From Haloarchaeobius amylolyticus (GTDB lineage Archaea > Halobacteriota > Halobacteria > Halobacteriales > Natrialbaceae), in the NCBI RefSeq assembly GCF_026616195.1, contig NZ_JANHDH010000001.1:620001-684000 (forward strand): a stretch of DNA of 64,000 nt, written 5' to 3'. The notes below the pieces were generated by a model that saw only the letters and a list, made by a program, of their open reading frames with translations, ran no database searches and was not told where the DNA came from. The translations under genes were made by a program, and so were the position numbers. This document shows positions 25,651 through 33,834 of this stretch, piece by piece; position 1 is the stretch's first letter, and each line of letters starts with the position of its first letter.

Positions 25651-27726
25651 ATGAAGATAAGCTATCGAACGACCGAGAATCCGACGGGAGTGGTCATCAA
25701 GGACCACGTGAAACAGCGGCAAATTAGAATCCTTACCGATACGTCTGTCTCGCCAAGGTCGGGTAACGTTGATTCATTCAGGTACCCTGTCGACGAAGCT
25801 TTCAGTGTAAAAGCGACTAGCTTGACATTGAGCCAGTCTCCCGAAGTCTACCTGCGAAGTACTAACGGGGAAATCGACTGTACTGTCAGAACTCACCGGA
25901 CAATCGAACCGGGCATAGGCGAGTATAGTATGGATTTCAGTGCCCCTGTAAAGCTATACTGGAAATTTGCTGGAAACCCGACGATTTCGAAGGGAATGGA
26001 TTCCATTCAGGTGAGTTTCACCGAAGAGACGACCGTTCAATTCGGGGTCAGGTCCTATCATAAGAAGCCAGCTGGAACGATCACCACGACGGATGACCCA
26101 GAGGACATTATAACGGCAGTCAACGCACTCTCCTCTTCGTTAAAGACAACCTCTTGTGAACGGTCCTATCCAACTTTACGTGGGTACCCGCCTCGTATCA
26201 AATTGGGAGAGTCAGTCGATTTGCCAGCCGGTATAGAGCCGAAGAACACTGGCATTGATATCGTTATTCCCCCAGATTTCAGTTACATCTATGGAGTGTC
26301 GACGTTGGCGTTCTATCTCGGCGCTAAAATCGTAGTCGGTGATAATCCTAGAATTACAACCGGTTCTTTCGAATACGACCTCTCACGTGGAGACTGGTTC
26401 GAAGACGAAGTAGCGGAAGTCCTGAAACAGACGCTGTTTCTGGATTGTATCGTTCGGACTGAAGGGATTTACCAGGTCGATTCGTACGAACGGTCACAGG
26501 TCGAAGCAGACCTTCCGTTTGACGTGGCCGAGATGTACGACCGACCTCTCCCAGCCCAGTTGGAATCTTATTTGAGAATCGATTTCGATACTATCGAACC
26601 ATATCTTCCCAGATGGCCTCTCACGGCACATCTCCCGAGTGAGCCTACCAGTATCGAGGCTATCCCACACATAGTGAACGAGCTTGGAGTGGTACGCGAA
26701 CCGAGAGCCAATTCGACTAGCATCTCTCGAAACGTAGAGACGGTAAAGAGCGAAGGTGTGCGCTCTACCGCTCGCAGTGACAGCAGTAGTAAGGTCTCGA
26801 TGTCGGTCGTTGAGCCGATTCGCCTTGGTGAGTCGATCGAACACGCATGGTTTGCTGATGGAATTCCTCTCGGTGCATCCAAAGCATCGGTAGAATCGTT
26901 CGAGAACCAACTTCGAAACGTCGAACGGAACGAGTCAATCGACATCACGGTCGTTTGCAACGACCCGGAGATGCTGGACGAACAGATGTCCCTGGATGGT
27001 GTTTACGGGGACCGGGAAGACCAACCATACAGCGTCGATTCGTATTTCGGGGTCTCAAAGGACCAACTCCAATACCTCCTGACGGAGGACGGCTGTGACT
27101 TCCTCCACTACATCGGTCACGCCACACCGACAGGACTCCGATGTCCTGATGGTGAACTTGACGTGAGACGATTGGACTCGGTGTCAGTAGATGTGTTCCT
27201 ACTGAACGCCTGTCGCTCGTTCGAACAGGCAGAGGCACTCGTCGAACTGGGGTCATTCGGTGGTGTCGCGACGCTCGGAGACGTAGTCAACACTCACGCA
27301 ATCGATATCGGACAGGCGATTGCCCATCTACTGAACCTTGGGTTCCCTCTTCGGGCAACCGTGGAATTGGTTCACCAGTATACCCAGATGGGTAGCCAGT
27401 ACCTGATTGTTGGTGATGGGTCACTAGACATTGTGCAACCCGAGACAGGCGCACCGATGGTGTGTCATATCGACTCCACCGCAGTCGACGATGAGTACGA
27501 GATCGTACTCGACCTCTTCCCGACGAAGAAATTCCAACTCGGCTCGAGTGTGACACCTGATTTAGATTTCATTGACCAACACTTCATTCATCCCGGTGGA
27601 CTCCCACCGTTCCGTATCAAGCAGCAGCAGTTGAACGACTACCTAACTTGGTCGATGTACCCATTCGAGTTAGAGGGTAGGCTCCACTGGAACAATACGC
27701 TGGGCACAGTCAACCTCTCAGAATGA
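25651..27726 (+). CDS. CHAT-domain (caspase-like) protein, 691 aa
   Basis: I assign the C-terminal third to the CHAT/caspase-like peptidase fold. The segment DFLHYIGHATPTGLRCPDG gives the catalytic His (H490, with H486 before it), and VDVFLLNACRSFEQAEALVELG gives the Cys (C521). After these come GGVATLGDVVNTHAIDIGQAIAHLLNLG and SQYLIVGDGSL, which fit the later strands of the fold. Residues 1-140 are beta-rich with no known domain; 140-400 are unassigned and 345-400 are Ser/Thr-rich and perhaps flexible. No signal peptide or span is seen, so it is cytoplasmic. The gene is clearly AT-richer than glpABC before it. A 45-aa membrane protein gene faces it 31 bases downstream. Substrate and trigger are unknown; a defence or cell-death role is an inference. 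Confidence 0.8.
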   Translation: MKISYRTTENPTGVVIKDHVKQRQIRILTDTSVSPRSGNVDSFRYPVDEAFSVKATSLTLSQSPEVYLRSTNGEIDCTVRTHRTIEPGIGEYSMDFSAPVKLYWKFAGNPTISKGMDSIQVSFTEETTVQFGVRSYHKKPAGTITTTDDPEDIITAVNALSSSLKTTSCERSYPTLRGYPPRIKLGESVDLPAGIEPKNTGIDIVIPPDFSYIYGVSTLAFYLGAKIVVGDNPRITTGSFEYDLSRGDWFEDEVAEVLKQTLFLDCIVRTEGIYQVDSYERSQVEADLPFDVAEMYDRPLPAQLESYLRIDFDTIEPYLPRWPLTAHLPSEPTSIEAIPHIVNELGVVREPRANSTSISRNVETVKSEGVRSTARSDSSSKVSMSVVEPIRLGESIEHAWFADGIPLGASKASVESFENQLRNVERNESIDITVVCNDPEMLDEQMSLDGVYGDREDQPYSVDSYFGVSKDQLQYLLTEDGCDFLHYIGHATPTGLRCPDGELDVRRLDSVSVDVFLLNACRSFEQAEALVELGSFGGVATLGDVVNTHAIDIGQAIAHLLNLGFPLRATVELVHQYTQMGSQYLIVGDGSLDIVQPETGAPMVCHIDSTAVDDEYEIVLDLFPTKKFQLGSSVTPDLDFIDQHFIHPGGLPPFRIKQQQLNDYLTWSMYPFELEGRLHWNNTLGTVNLSE

Positions 27727-27757
27727 AAATCCTACACCGATGTTCTATCGTGTATTG

Positions 27758-27895
27758 TCACGGGCCAGAGGTGGCGCTGTTTCCTGCCACTACGGGACTG
27801 GCCTGCATGAGCAGCAGTCCAATCATGAACAGCACGCCGATCATCCGCGGGTGTTCTGCGAGGTAGTTCGCCAGGGTGTCGTTGTCTTCTTCCAT
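27758..27895 (-). CDS. 45-residue single-span membrane protein paired with the CHAT gene
   Basis: A short frame from ATG 27895 to TGA 27758. The order of parts is an acidic head (MEEDNDTLANYLAEHPRM), one hydrophobic span (IGVLFMIGLLLMQA, about residues 19-32), and a small-residue tail ending ATSGP. The acidic head, the YLAEHPRM segment and the GP ending look conserved and match a family of tiny haloarchaeal proteins I recall near CHAT-type genes (possibly DUF7503; from memory only). It has its own AT-rich promoter region and runs tail to tail with the CHAT gene. The span with a cleavable-looking SPVVAG segment could be a signal anchor or a membrane-active peptide. Whether the CHAT protease acts on it is unknown. 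Confidence 0.75.
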   Translation of the reverse strand: MEEDNDTLANYLAEHPRMIGVLFMIGLLLMQASPVVAGNSATSGP

Positions 27896-27929
27896 GACAA
27901 CAGCACGTTTGGTAGTGAATGACATTAAT

Positions 27930-27955
27930 CTATCTTAAATTTACTTATAAAAAAT
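27930..27955 (-). promoter_or_regulatory. AT-rich promoter of the 45-aa membrane protein gene
   Basis: On the minus strand TTTTTTATAAG and AAATTTAAG are two overlapping TATA-like candidates 35-60 bases upstream of ATG 27895. The rest of 27956-28124 is AT-rich, with no gene seen. Confidence 0.5.
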
Positions 27956-28124
27956 ACATATTTCTTAGGTGTTTAGAAAACATACGTAGCTAGATGGCAC
28001 GAATCTCTATTCTGATGTTCACAAATTACCCAGAATTCTTGAAAGTAGCCGCTAGAAATCACCGATAAAGATTACAAACGGAAGAATACAGCAAATCTGC
28101 CACGTCGACGGTGCAGCCCGGTCC

Positions 28125-29054
28125 TCAGGCGTAGTCGAAGTCCTGGGTCACGTAGTCCACACCGAGGACCAGGAACCCGCCGACGAGCGCGACGATCACG
28201 ATACCTGCGAGCGACTCACCGGAGGACAGGTTCCCTTTGGCCAGTATCTCCTCGAACGGCACCGCGAGGCCGCCGACCATCAGGCTCACGAGGAAGGTCA
28301 GGGTCCCGGCGCGGTAGTTGTCGAGTGCCCAGTCGATGAGCCGGGACATGCTCAGCAGGCCGATGACCATCCCGGTACAGAAGGTGACGACGACCGTCCC
28401 GGACTCGAGCACGGGCTGGAGTTCACCGCCACTCACGAGCGACAGCGACCCGTCGACGAACCGCTTGAGTGTCCCCGTCATGTACTCGTACTGCTGGAGG
28501 ACGACGAGGAAGAACGACCCGGAGACCCCGGGCAGGACCATCGCAGAGACCGCGATGGCGCCCGAGACGAACACGACGGGACTGGAGTGGCCCAGTGCGT
28601 TCTTCGGGAGCAGCGTCACGCTGGCGGCCAGCACGATGCCGACAGTTGCCACCGCGAGCCGGCTCGGTGTCGAGACGTCGACCTCGCGATAGAGGACCAC
28701 CGCGGAGGCCGCGATGAGCCCGAAGAAGAACGCCGCGACCAGCGCGGGGTACTGCTGGATGGCGGAGTGCAGGACCCGCGAGAGGGTGATGACGGCCGTC
28801 GCGATACCCAGTCCGAGGATCACGAGGAACGGCGCGTCGACACGGTAGAAGAGGTCACGGAGGGCCGTCCGCCCGGACTCCTCGTGCACGCGCAGGACGT
28901 GTCTGAGGTCGCGCGGGTCGAACGCGGTGATGGCCTCGATGAGCCGTTCGTAGATACCGGTGATGAGCGCGATGGTACCGCCAGAGACACCGGGGACGGT
29001 GTCGGCCGCGCCCATCATGAATCCCTTCAGGTAGACCGCGAATGACTCACGCAT
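28125..29054 (-). CDS. DUF368 family membrane protein, probable polyprenyl-phosphate translocase
   Basis: A 309-aa membrane protein with eight to ten spans. The N-terminal signature KGFMMGAADTVPGVSGGTIALITGIYERLI and its inverted-repeat partner MVLPGVSGSFFLVVLQQYEYM are the hallmarks of DUF368. In bacteria DUF368 (PopT) and DedA-type UptA proteins were shown to recycle undecaprenyl phosphate across the membrane. Archaea use dolichol phosphate for N-glycosylation, and here the gene sits 47 bases downstream of aglB on the same strand. A role in flipping the dolichyl-phosphate released by AglB back to the cytoplasmic face is therefore a strong inference. Both PGVSGG motifs are intact. Confidence 0.9.
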   Translation of the reverse strand: MRESFAVYLKGFMMGAADTVPGVSGGTIALITGIYERLIEAITAFDPRDLRHVLRVHEESGRTALRDLFYRVDAPFLVILGLGIATAVITLSRVLHSAIQQYPALVAAFFFGLIAASAVVLYREVDVSTPSRLAVATVGIVLAASVTLLPKNALGHSSPVVFVSGAIAVSAMVLPGVSGSFFLVVLQQYEYMTGTLKRFVDGSLSLVSGGELQPVLESGTVVVTFCTGMVIGLLSMSRLIDWALDNYRAGTLTFLVSLMVGGLAVPFEEILAKGNLSSGESLAGIVIVALVGGFLVLGVDYVTQDFDYA

Positions 29055-29101
29055 CGCTCTCAGGTATCGCTGGAAGCGAGAAAACGGTTGTCCTTCGGTG
29101 A

Positions 29102-32100
29102 TTAGGCCGCGCGCGCGACTGTTCCGGAATCCGACTGGACCAGACGCGGCTTGTCGTCGTCCGCGCTGGACTCAGAGTCGGTGGCGTTCGCGTCAGTGCT
29201 GATCGAGCTGTTCGTGTTGCCGCCCGAGGCCGAGAGGTCCACGGTGATGGGCTCGCCGTCCTCGGTCATGATGGCCGACTCGGGCACCGCGACGGTTCCG
29301 GTCTCGTTCGAGCCGGCGACCGTGATGGTGTACTCACCGGTGGCCTCGACGGTCGGGTCGCTGGTCCCTTCCTCGACGCTCATCGCGTCGTCGGTCGCAT
29401 ACGGGACCGTGAGCTCGAAGTTGCCCTGGCCGTCGGTCTGGACCGTCTGCGTGTAGTTGAACGTCCGGTTGGTCGTCTGGGACGACAGCTCGACCCTCGC
29501 GGTCACGTTCGTCGCGCTGGAGACGTCCGCCTGGCCGGCGATGGTCGCCCCGGGCACGCGCTCGTAGGTCTTCACGGCCGATTCTATCTGCGTGTCGTAG
29601 ACCTGCACCTGCGGGCTGAACTGGTACTGCAGCAGTTGCTGGACGTTGAACGCCCGGTTGACCGCTGCGGCGCGCCACTGACCCTCCCGGTTGACTGCGA
29701 CCGAGGCGATACCGACGCGCGAGGGGTTCTCGTGCACCAGCCGGTAGTGCTCGAGCCCCTTCGCGTCGTCGTAGTACAGCCGCGAGAGCATCGTCTTCTC
29801 GTACTGCTCGCTCATCCCGGGCAGGACGACCGAGGAGTTGTTGATGTTCACCTGCTTGTTCGTGTAGTAGGTCTGGGGGTTCGGCCCGGTCCAGGTGGCG
29901 ATGGCGCCGAACTTGCTGGTCGCCATCTGGTAGTCGATCATGACGTATCGGGTGTCCTCACCCGCCTGCTGGTCGTTCTGCTGGTCGACGAGACGCTGCA
30001 GGTCCTCGTTCGAGAGCTGGTCGACCGGCTTGTCCGCCTCGCGGATGTTCGGCAGTGCCTCCAGCAGCAGGTTCGCGTGCGTCTCGTTCTGTGCGAGCAG
30101 GTAGTCGGACGCCTCCCGCGCGTTGTGCTGGAACGGGTTGGCGACCGGGATGCGCTCGCCTTTCACCGTAATCCAGTGCCCGTAGTCCCACCAGGACATG
30201 ACGCCGTACGCCCCGTTGGGGTAGGCGAAGTCGTCCTGGTTCTCGTAGGTCGCGTAGTACGGCAGCTCGTTGCTCGCGCCACCGTACTGCCCGGGCTCGG
30301 GCGTGTTCTTCTCCATCCAGTCGGTGCTGTTGTCCCAGAGCATGACCGAGCCGGGACCCATGCTATCCGCCTGTGCGTCGACCGTCGTCGAGGTCATCGC
30401 CAGCACCGGCGTCAGGGGCATCACGACGAGCATGACGACTGCGACGATGGACATCACCTGGTAGGGCTTGATGTCGCTGTAGCTGATGTCTGTCGAGATC
30501 TCCGGAAGGCCGACGACCTGCACGACACGGCCGATGAAGTAGCCGTTCAGGACCGCGACGGTCACGACGAAGTAGTAGTTGAACCGCACCTGTGTCATCG
30601 CCATCAGGAACATGAAGACCGCCCAGACGAGGACGAAGAGGTACTCTGCGCGGTACTCGTCGCTCGAGTAGAGGTCCCAGCCGAGCCAGAGGAAGGCTGC
30701 GGCCGCGACGACGTAGGTCAGTCCATACTGCGCGCCCATGAACTGGGTCATCGTCTGGATGAACGGTTCACCCGCGCCGACGACCGCCTGCGCCTCACCG
30801 ATGGTCAGGGTGGTGTCGCTCTGGGCGAACGCGATCGTTCGGTTGACGTTCCGGATGAGGATACCGAATGCGTCCGGAAGGGCGAGTTTGAGCACCGTCA
30901 GACCCGCGACGAGAATCGAGGAGATAGCGACGGGGTAGTACGCTTTCTTCTCTGCTTTCTCGTCGCGCATGTACGCGACGGCTCCGAAGAGCCCTCCGAA
31001 TACGAGGACGAGCGCGAACGGCAGGCCGAGGAACGGCAGGTCCGCGACTGCCCCCAGGATTATCCCGAGGAACAATAGCCCGAACGCGCCGAGCGACGCG
31101 TTCCGGAGGAGGTCCGTGTCCGTGCTGTCCCAGACGCGAGCGAGCCACGCCATGAACGCACAACCCGCGGCGAGGCCGAGTCCGAGGCCGACTTGGAGGA
31201 ACGAAAGCGACGTTACGGCCAGACCGAATTCGTCGATGCTCAGGAGGACGGTGAATCCAGCAGCCACACCGACGACGATGCCGGTGAACGCCAGGTGGTC
31301 AGGACTCCGACCCGCAAAGTACTCGATAGAGAGTGCGATGGCGAAGAACACCCCGAGGATACCGAGGAGGACCACGGCCGGCGGCCAGACCCACATGTAG
31401 AGGCCTGCGGAGATGCCGGCGAGGGCCGCCCACTTGCCCGGCGTCCGCATCGCGTCCCAGTCACGGTCCGCGACGAGTTCGTAGATAGGCTTCTCGCGCT
31501 CCGCAGAGCGAAGAGCGACCATGATGCCGAGCACGGTGATGGCCTGGAACAGGACCTCGGCGACGTGGTGGTCCGAGAACCCGGCCGTCGAGCGTCGAAG
31601 GAACACACCAGGGAGGAGTGCGAGGACCAGTGCCGCGGTGACACCGGCGAAGCGGCCGGCGAGGCGGCGGCCGATGAAGTACGTCGGAATCGCGACGAGC
31701 ATCCCGAACACGGCCGGTGCGACCAGCAGCGACATCGCGATGGTATGCTGGGAGGGGTCGCCGAGACCCACGATGAGTGCGCCGGTCGCGACGAGCTGGT
31801 CGAACAGCGTCCCGAACTGGTCTGCGCGTACGCCTGTGGGGAACTCGCTGTAGACGTCGTACGGCATCGTCGTCGGCCAGTGCCGAACCGTGTACGAGGT
31901 CTGACGGAGGTGGTACCAGGCGTCGTTACCCGCGTAGAACACCTCCCCGTTTCGTATAAAGTTATCTAGCGGTTGGAGGCGCACCCAGAGCATGAAGGCC
32001 ATAATCAGCCCCACGCCGGGCACGTGATACCAGCGTTTGAAAAGGTCGATGACGGAGTCCGAACTCACCTGCTCGGATTCCGTCTGCTCGCCAGTCGACG

Positions 32101-32107
32101 TGCTCAT
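29102..32107 (-). CDS. aglB: Dolichyl-phosphooligosaccharide-protein glycotransferase (STT3/AglB)
   Basis: Transfers the lipid-linked glycan to Asn in N-x-S/T sequons of exported proteins, on the outer face. I start at ATG 32107 (MSTSTGEQTESEQ), giving 1001 residues; an in-frame start at 32167 would add 20 residues. The N-terminal half has about 13 spans. The catalytic WWDYG motif is at about residues 639-643, as SWWDYGHWITVKGERIPVANP. The soluble C-terminal domain includes the NNSSVVLPGMSEQYEKTML region and ends in a Thr/Ser-rich, extracellular part. It is divergent from the GT2 gene and upstream of DUF368, at the edge of the glycan cluster. Confidence 0.96.
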   Translation of the reverse strand: MSTSTGEQTESEQVSSDSVIDLFKRWYHVPGVGLIMAFMLWVRLQPLDNFIRNGEVFYAGNDAWYHLRQTSYTVRHWPTTMPYDVYSEFPTGVRADQFGTLFDQLVATGALIVGLGDPSQHTIAMSLLVAPAVFGMLVAIPTYFIGRRLAGRFAGVTAALVLALLPGVFLRRSTAGFSDHHVAEVLFQAITVLGIMVALRSAEREKPIYELVADRDWDAMRTPGKWAALAGISAGLYMWVWPPAVVLLGILGVFFAIALSIEYFAGRSPDHLAFTGIVVGVAAGFTVLLSIDEFGLAVTSLSFLQVGLGLGLAAGCAFMAWLARVWDSTDTDLLRNASLGAFGLLFLGIILGAVADLPFLGLPFALVLVFGGLFGAVAYMRDEKAEKKAYYPVAISSILVAGLTVLKLALPDAFGILIRNVNRTIAFAQSDTTLTIGEAQAVVGAGEPFIQTMTQFMGAQYGLTYVVAAAAFLWLGWDLYSSDEYRAEYLFVLVWAVFMFLMAMTQVRFNYYFVVTVAVLNGYFIGRVVQVVGLPEISTDISYSDIKPYQVMSIVAVVMLVVMPLTPVLAMTSTTVDAQADSMGPGSVMLWDNSTDWMEKNTPEPGQYGGASNELPYYATYENQDDFAYPNGAYGVMSWWDYGHWITVKGERIPVANPFQHNAREASDYLLAQNETHANLLLEALPNIREADKPVDQLSNEDLQRLVDQQNDQQAGEDTRYVMIDYQMATSKFGAIATWTGPNPQTYYTNKQVNINNSSVVLPGMSEQYEKTMLSRLYYDDAKGLEHYRLVHENPSRVGIASVAVNREGQWRAAAVNRAFNVQQLLQYQFSPQVQVYDTQIESAVKTYERVPGATIAGQADVSSATNVTARVELSSQTTNRTFNYTQTVQTDGQGNFELTVPYATDDAMSVEEGTSDPTVEATGEYTITVAGSNETGTVAVPESAIMTEDGEPITVDLSASGGNTNSSISTDANATDSESSADDDKPRLVQSDSGTVARAA

Positions 32108-32224
32108 TGTACGGGAAAAGTCTGAAGCGACGAATAAGCCTTGTGTAATCCGTTCATGTGTAGACACCTTCCCGTCACCCGATTTTCAAAACCCTTATTC
32201 GCGCGTCCGTGATTGGTGCGCACA

Positions 32225-33163
32225 ATGAAAGTCTCCGTCGTCGTCTGTACGTACCCGACGGACCGCTACGAGTACTTCCACGAATGCGTGGAAAGTGTTC
32301 TCGACCAGACATACGAAGATCTCGAGGTCGTGTTGGTTATCGACGGCAACGAGGAGGTGCACGAGTGGACGGTCGACGACTTCGGTGACGTTGAAAACGT
32401 TCGAATCCACTGTAACGAGGAGAACCACGGCATCTCGTACAGTCGGACAAAGGGAGCAGAGCTGGCCGAGGGTGAGATCGTCGCGATGATCGACGACGAC
32501 GCCACTGCGGAGCCTGATTGGATTGAGACGCTGGTCGAGACGTACGAGACTACTGATGCATTAGCTGTTGGCGGTGACGTCAGGCCAGACTGGCAGGTCG
32601 AGAAACCAGATTTCTTTCCTGATGAGTTCTACTGGCTCGTCGGCTGTGTCGAACCCGGGTTCGCCGAGGACGGGGAGGAAGTCCGGAATACGTACGGCTC
32701 GAACATCTCGTATCGCCGTGACGTGTTCTTGAACGTCGGTGGCTACGACCCGAACACGGGCCGAAAAGGTGACAAGCATCTCCAGGCACACGAAGCCCCC
32801 GCCGGAATCCGGATGTTGGAGGAGTACGGGAAAGGGATGGTTTTCGTCGAGGACGCGGTCGTCCACCACAAGCTCTTCGACTACCGGGGTGACTACAGGT
32901 GGCTGGTCAGTCGTTCCTTCTGGCAAGGATACTCGAAGCGAGTCATGGACCTGCTGTACCCCAACGCACCTGACGACAAGAGCGCGTACCTGAAGCAGTT
33001 GCTAACGCATTTCGTTCCGAAGCGGGTCGCCGAACTCGCCCGGTCCCCGTCGATTCCGAGAGTGAAACAGCTTGTTACGATCTTCGTCTTCACTGCTGTC
33101 GTCGGACTCGGCTACCTGTATGCGATGGTGACGCCTGATGTCGTCGAGAAGGCGAACGCATAA
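32225..33163 (+). CDS. Family 2 glycosyltransferase (AglE/AglG-like)
   Basis: A 312-aa GT-A fold enzyme starting at ATG 32225 (MKVSVVVCTYPTDRYEYF), with TATA-like ACCCTTATTC about 30 bases upstream. The family features are VVVCTYPTDR, VLVIDGNEE, the metal-binding MIDDDATAEPDWIE, and NISYRRDVFLNVGGYDPNTGRKG. The C-terminus has one hydrophobic span (LVTIFVFTAVVGLGYLYAMV), which would anchor it to the membrane as in haloarchaeal AglE/AglG/AglI enzymes that add hexuronic acids to the dolichol-linked glycan. The acceptor sugar cannot be told. A decayed copy of its 3' half follows at 33200-33760. Confidence 0.9.
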   Translation: MKVSVVVCTYPTDRYEYFHECVESVLDQTYEDLEVVLVIDGNEEVHEWTVDDFGDVENVRIHCNEENHGISYSRTKGAELAEGEIVAMIDDDATAEPDWIETLVETYETTDALAVGGDVRPDWQVEKPDFFPDEFYWLVGCVEPGFAEDGEEVRNTYGSNISYRRDVFLNVGGYDPNTGRKGDKHLQAHEAPAGIRMLEEYGKGMVFVEDAVVHHKLFDYRGDYRWLVSRSFWQGYSKRVMDLLYPNAPDDKSAYLKQLLTHFVPKRVAELARSPSIPRVKQLVTIFVFTAVVGLGYLYAMVTPDVVEKANA

Positions 33164-33199
33164 CGACGAGGAGACCGCTTGTCGAATTAAGTTAGAAGA

Positions 33200-33760
33200 T
33201 AACGTAACCGGGCTTCTTCGACGCGTAGTTCGACTTGCTCGTCGGTTGTAACGAGAAGGACTTCGGCGAACACATAGAGGAGATCACGAAACCTATCGCT
33301 CAAATATCTCGTTCCGGTTTGACGTGATCGTGAACGTCGGTTGGCACGACGAGAACACGGGCCGGCAGAGCGCCACAAGCAGGTCCAGTCCCATGAGAGA
33401 CGTTTGGAGCACGGTTGTGTAAGGAGTACGGTCGCGGTGTTATCTATAATAAGAGGCAGTTACGCGACAAAAACTGTTTGAGTACCGTAGTGGTTTCAAG
33501 TATCTCGCCAGTCGGTCGTTCTGGAAGTGATACTCAAAACGTATAATGGGCCATCTGGTCCAGAGACGTCTGCGGACAACAATGAGTGCTTAGTTTTTCT
33601 GTTCACAAAGCACGTCCCCAATCGGCTTGTCTCCCCTCATCAGAGCACCCGAACTCACATAGATAAAACAACTCTTCGCCTGACTCATCTTCACCTCAAT
33701 GGTCGGCTTCGGCTACTTATACGCTCTTCTGAATCAAAATCTGTTGGCCAACCGGGAGGC
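33200..33760 (+). pseudogene. Decayed tandem copy of the GT2 gene (3' half)
   Basis: Many stretches align with the gene at 32225-33163 in the same order. Examples are CTCGTCGGTTGTAACGAG, GTGAACGTCGGTTGGCACGA then GAGAACACGGGCCGG, GGTGGTTTCAAGTATCTCGCCAGTCGGTCG-like sequence, and a final part encoding VGFGYLYALLNQNLLAN. Stops and frameshifts interrupt all frames. The 5' half of the copy is absent. It is a broken tandem duplicate, with base composition drifting to AT. It takes up the stretch between the GT2 gene and the flippase gene. Confidence 0.75.
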
Positions 33761-33834
33761 CTTAATTTGTCGACGGTCCATCCCGGTACCGAATACAGTT
33801 CATTTATGCACGAGAACCCACGACAATAGATTAT

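Noticed and set aside
25455-25727. Small + strand gene between glpC and the CHAT gene
   Set aside because: The frame is Ser/Arg-rich, overlaps the CHAT gene start and has no recognisable feature.
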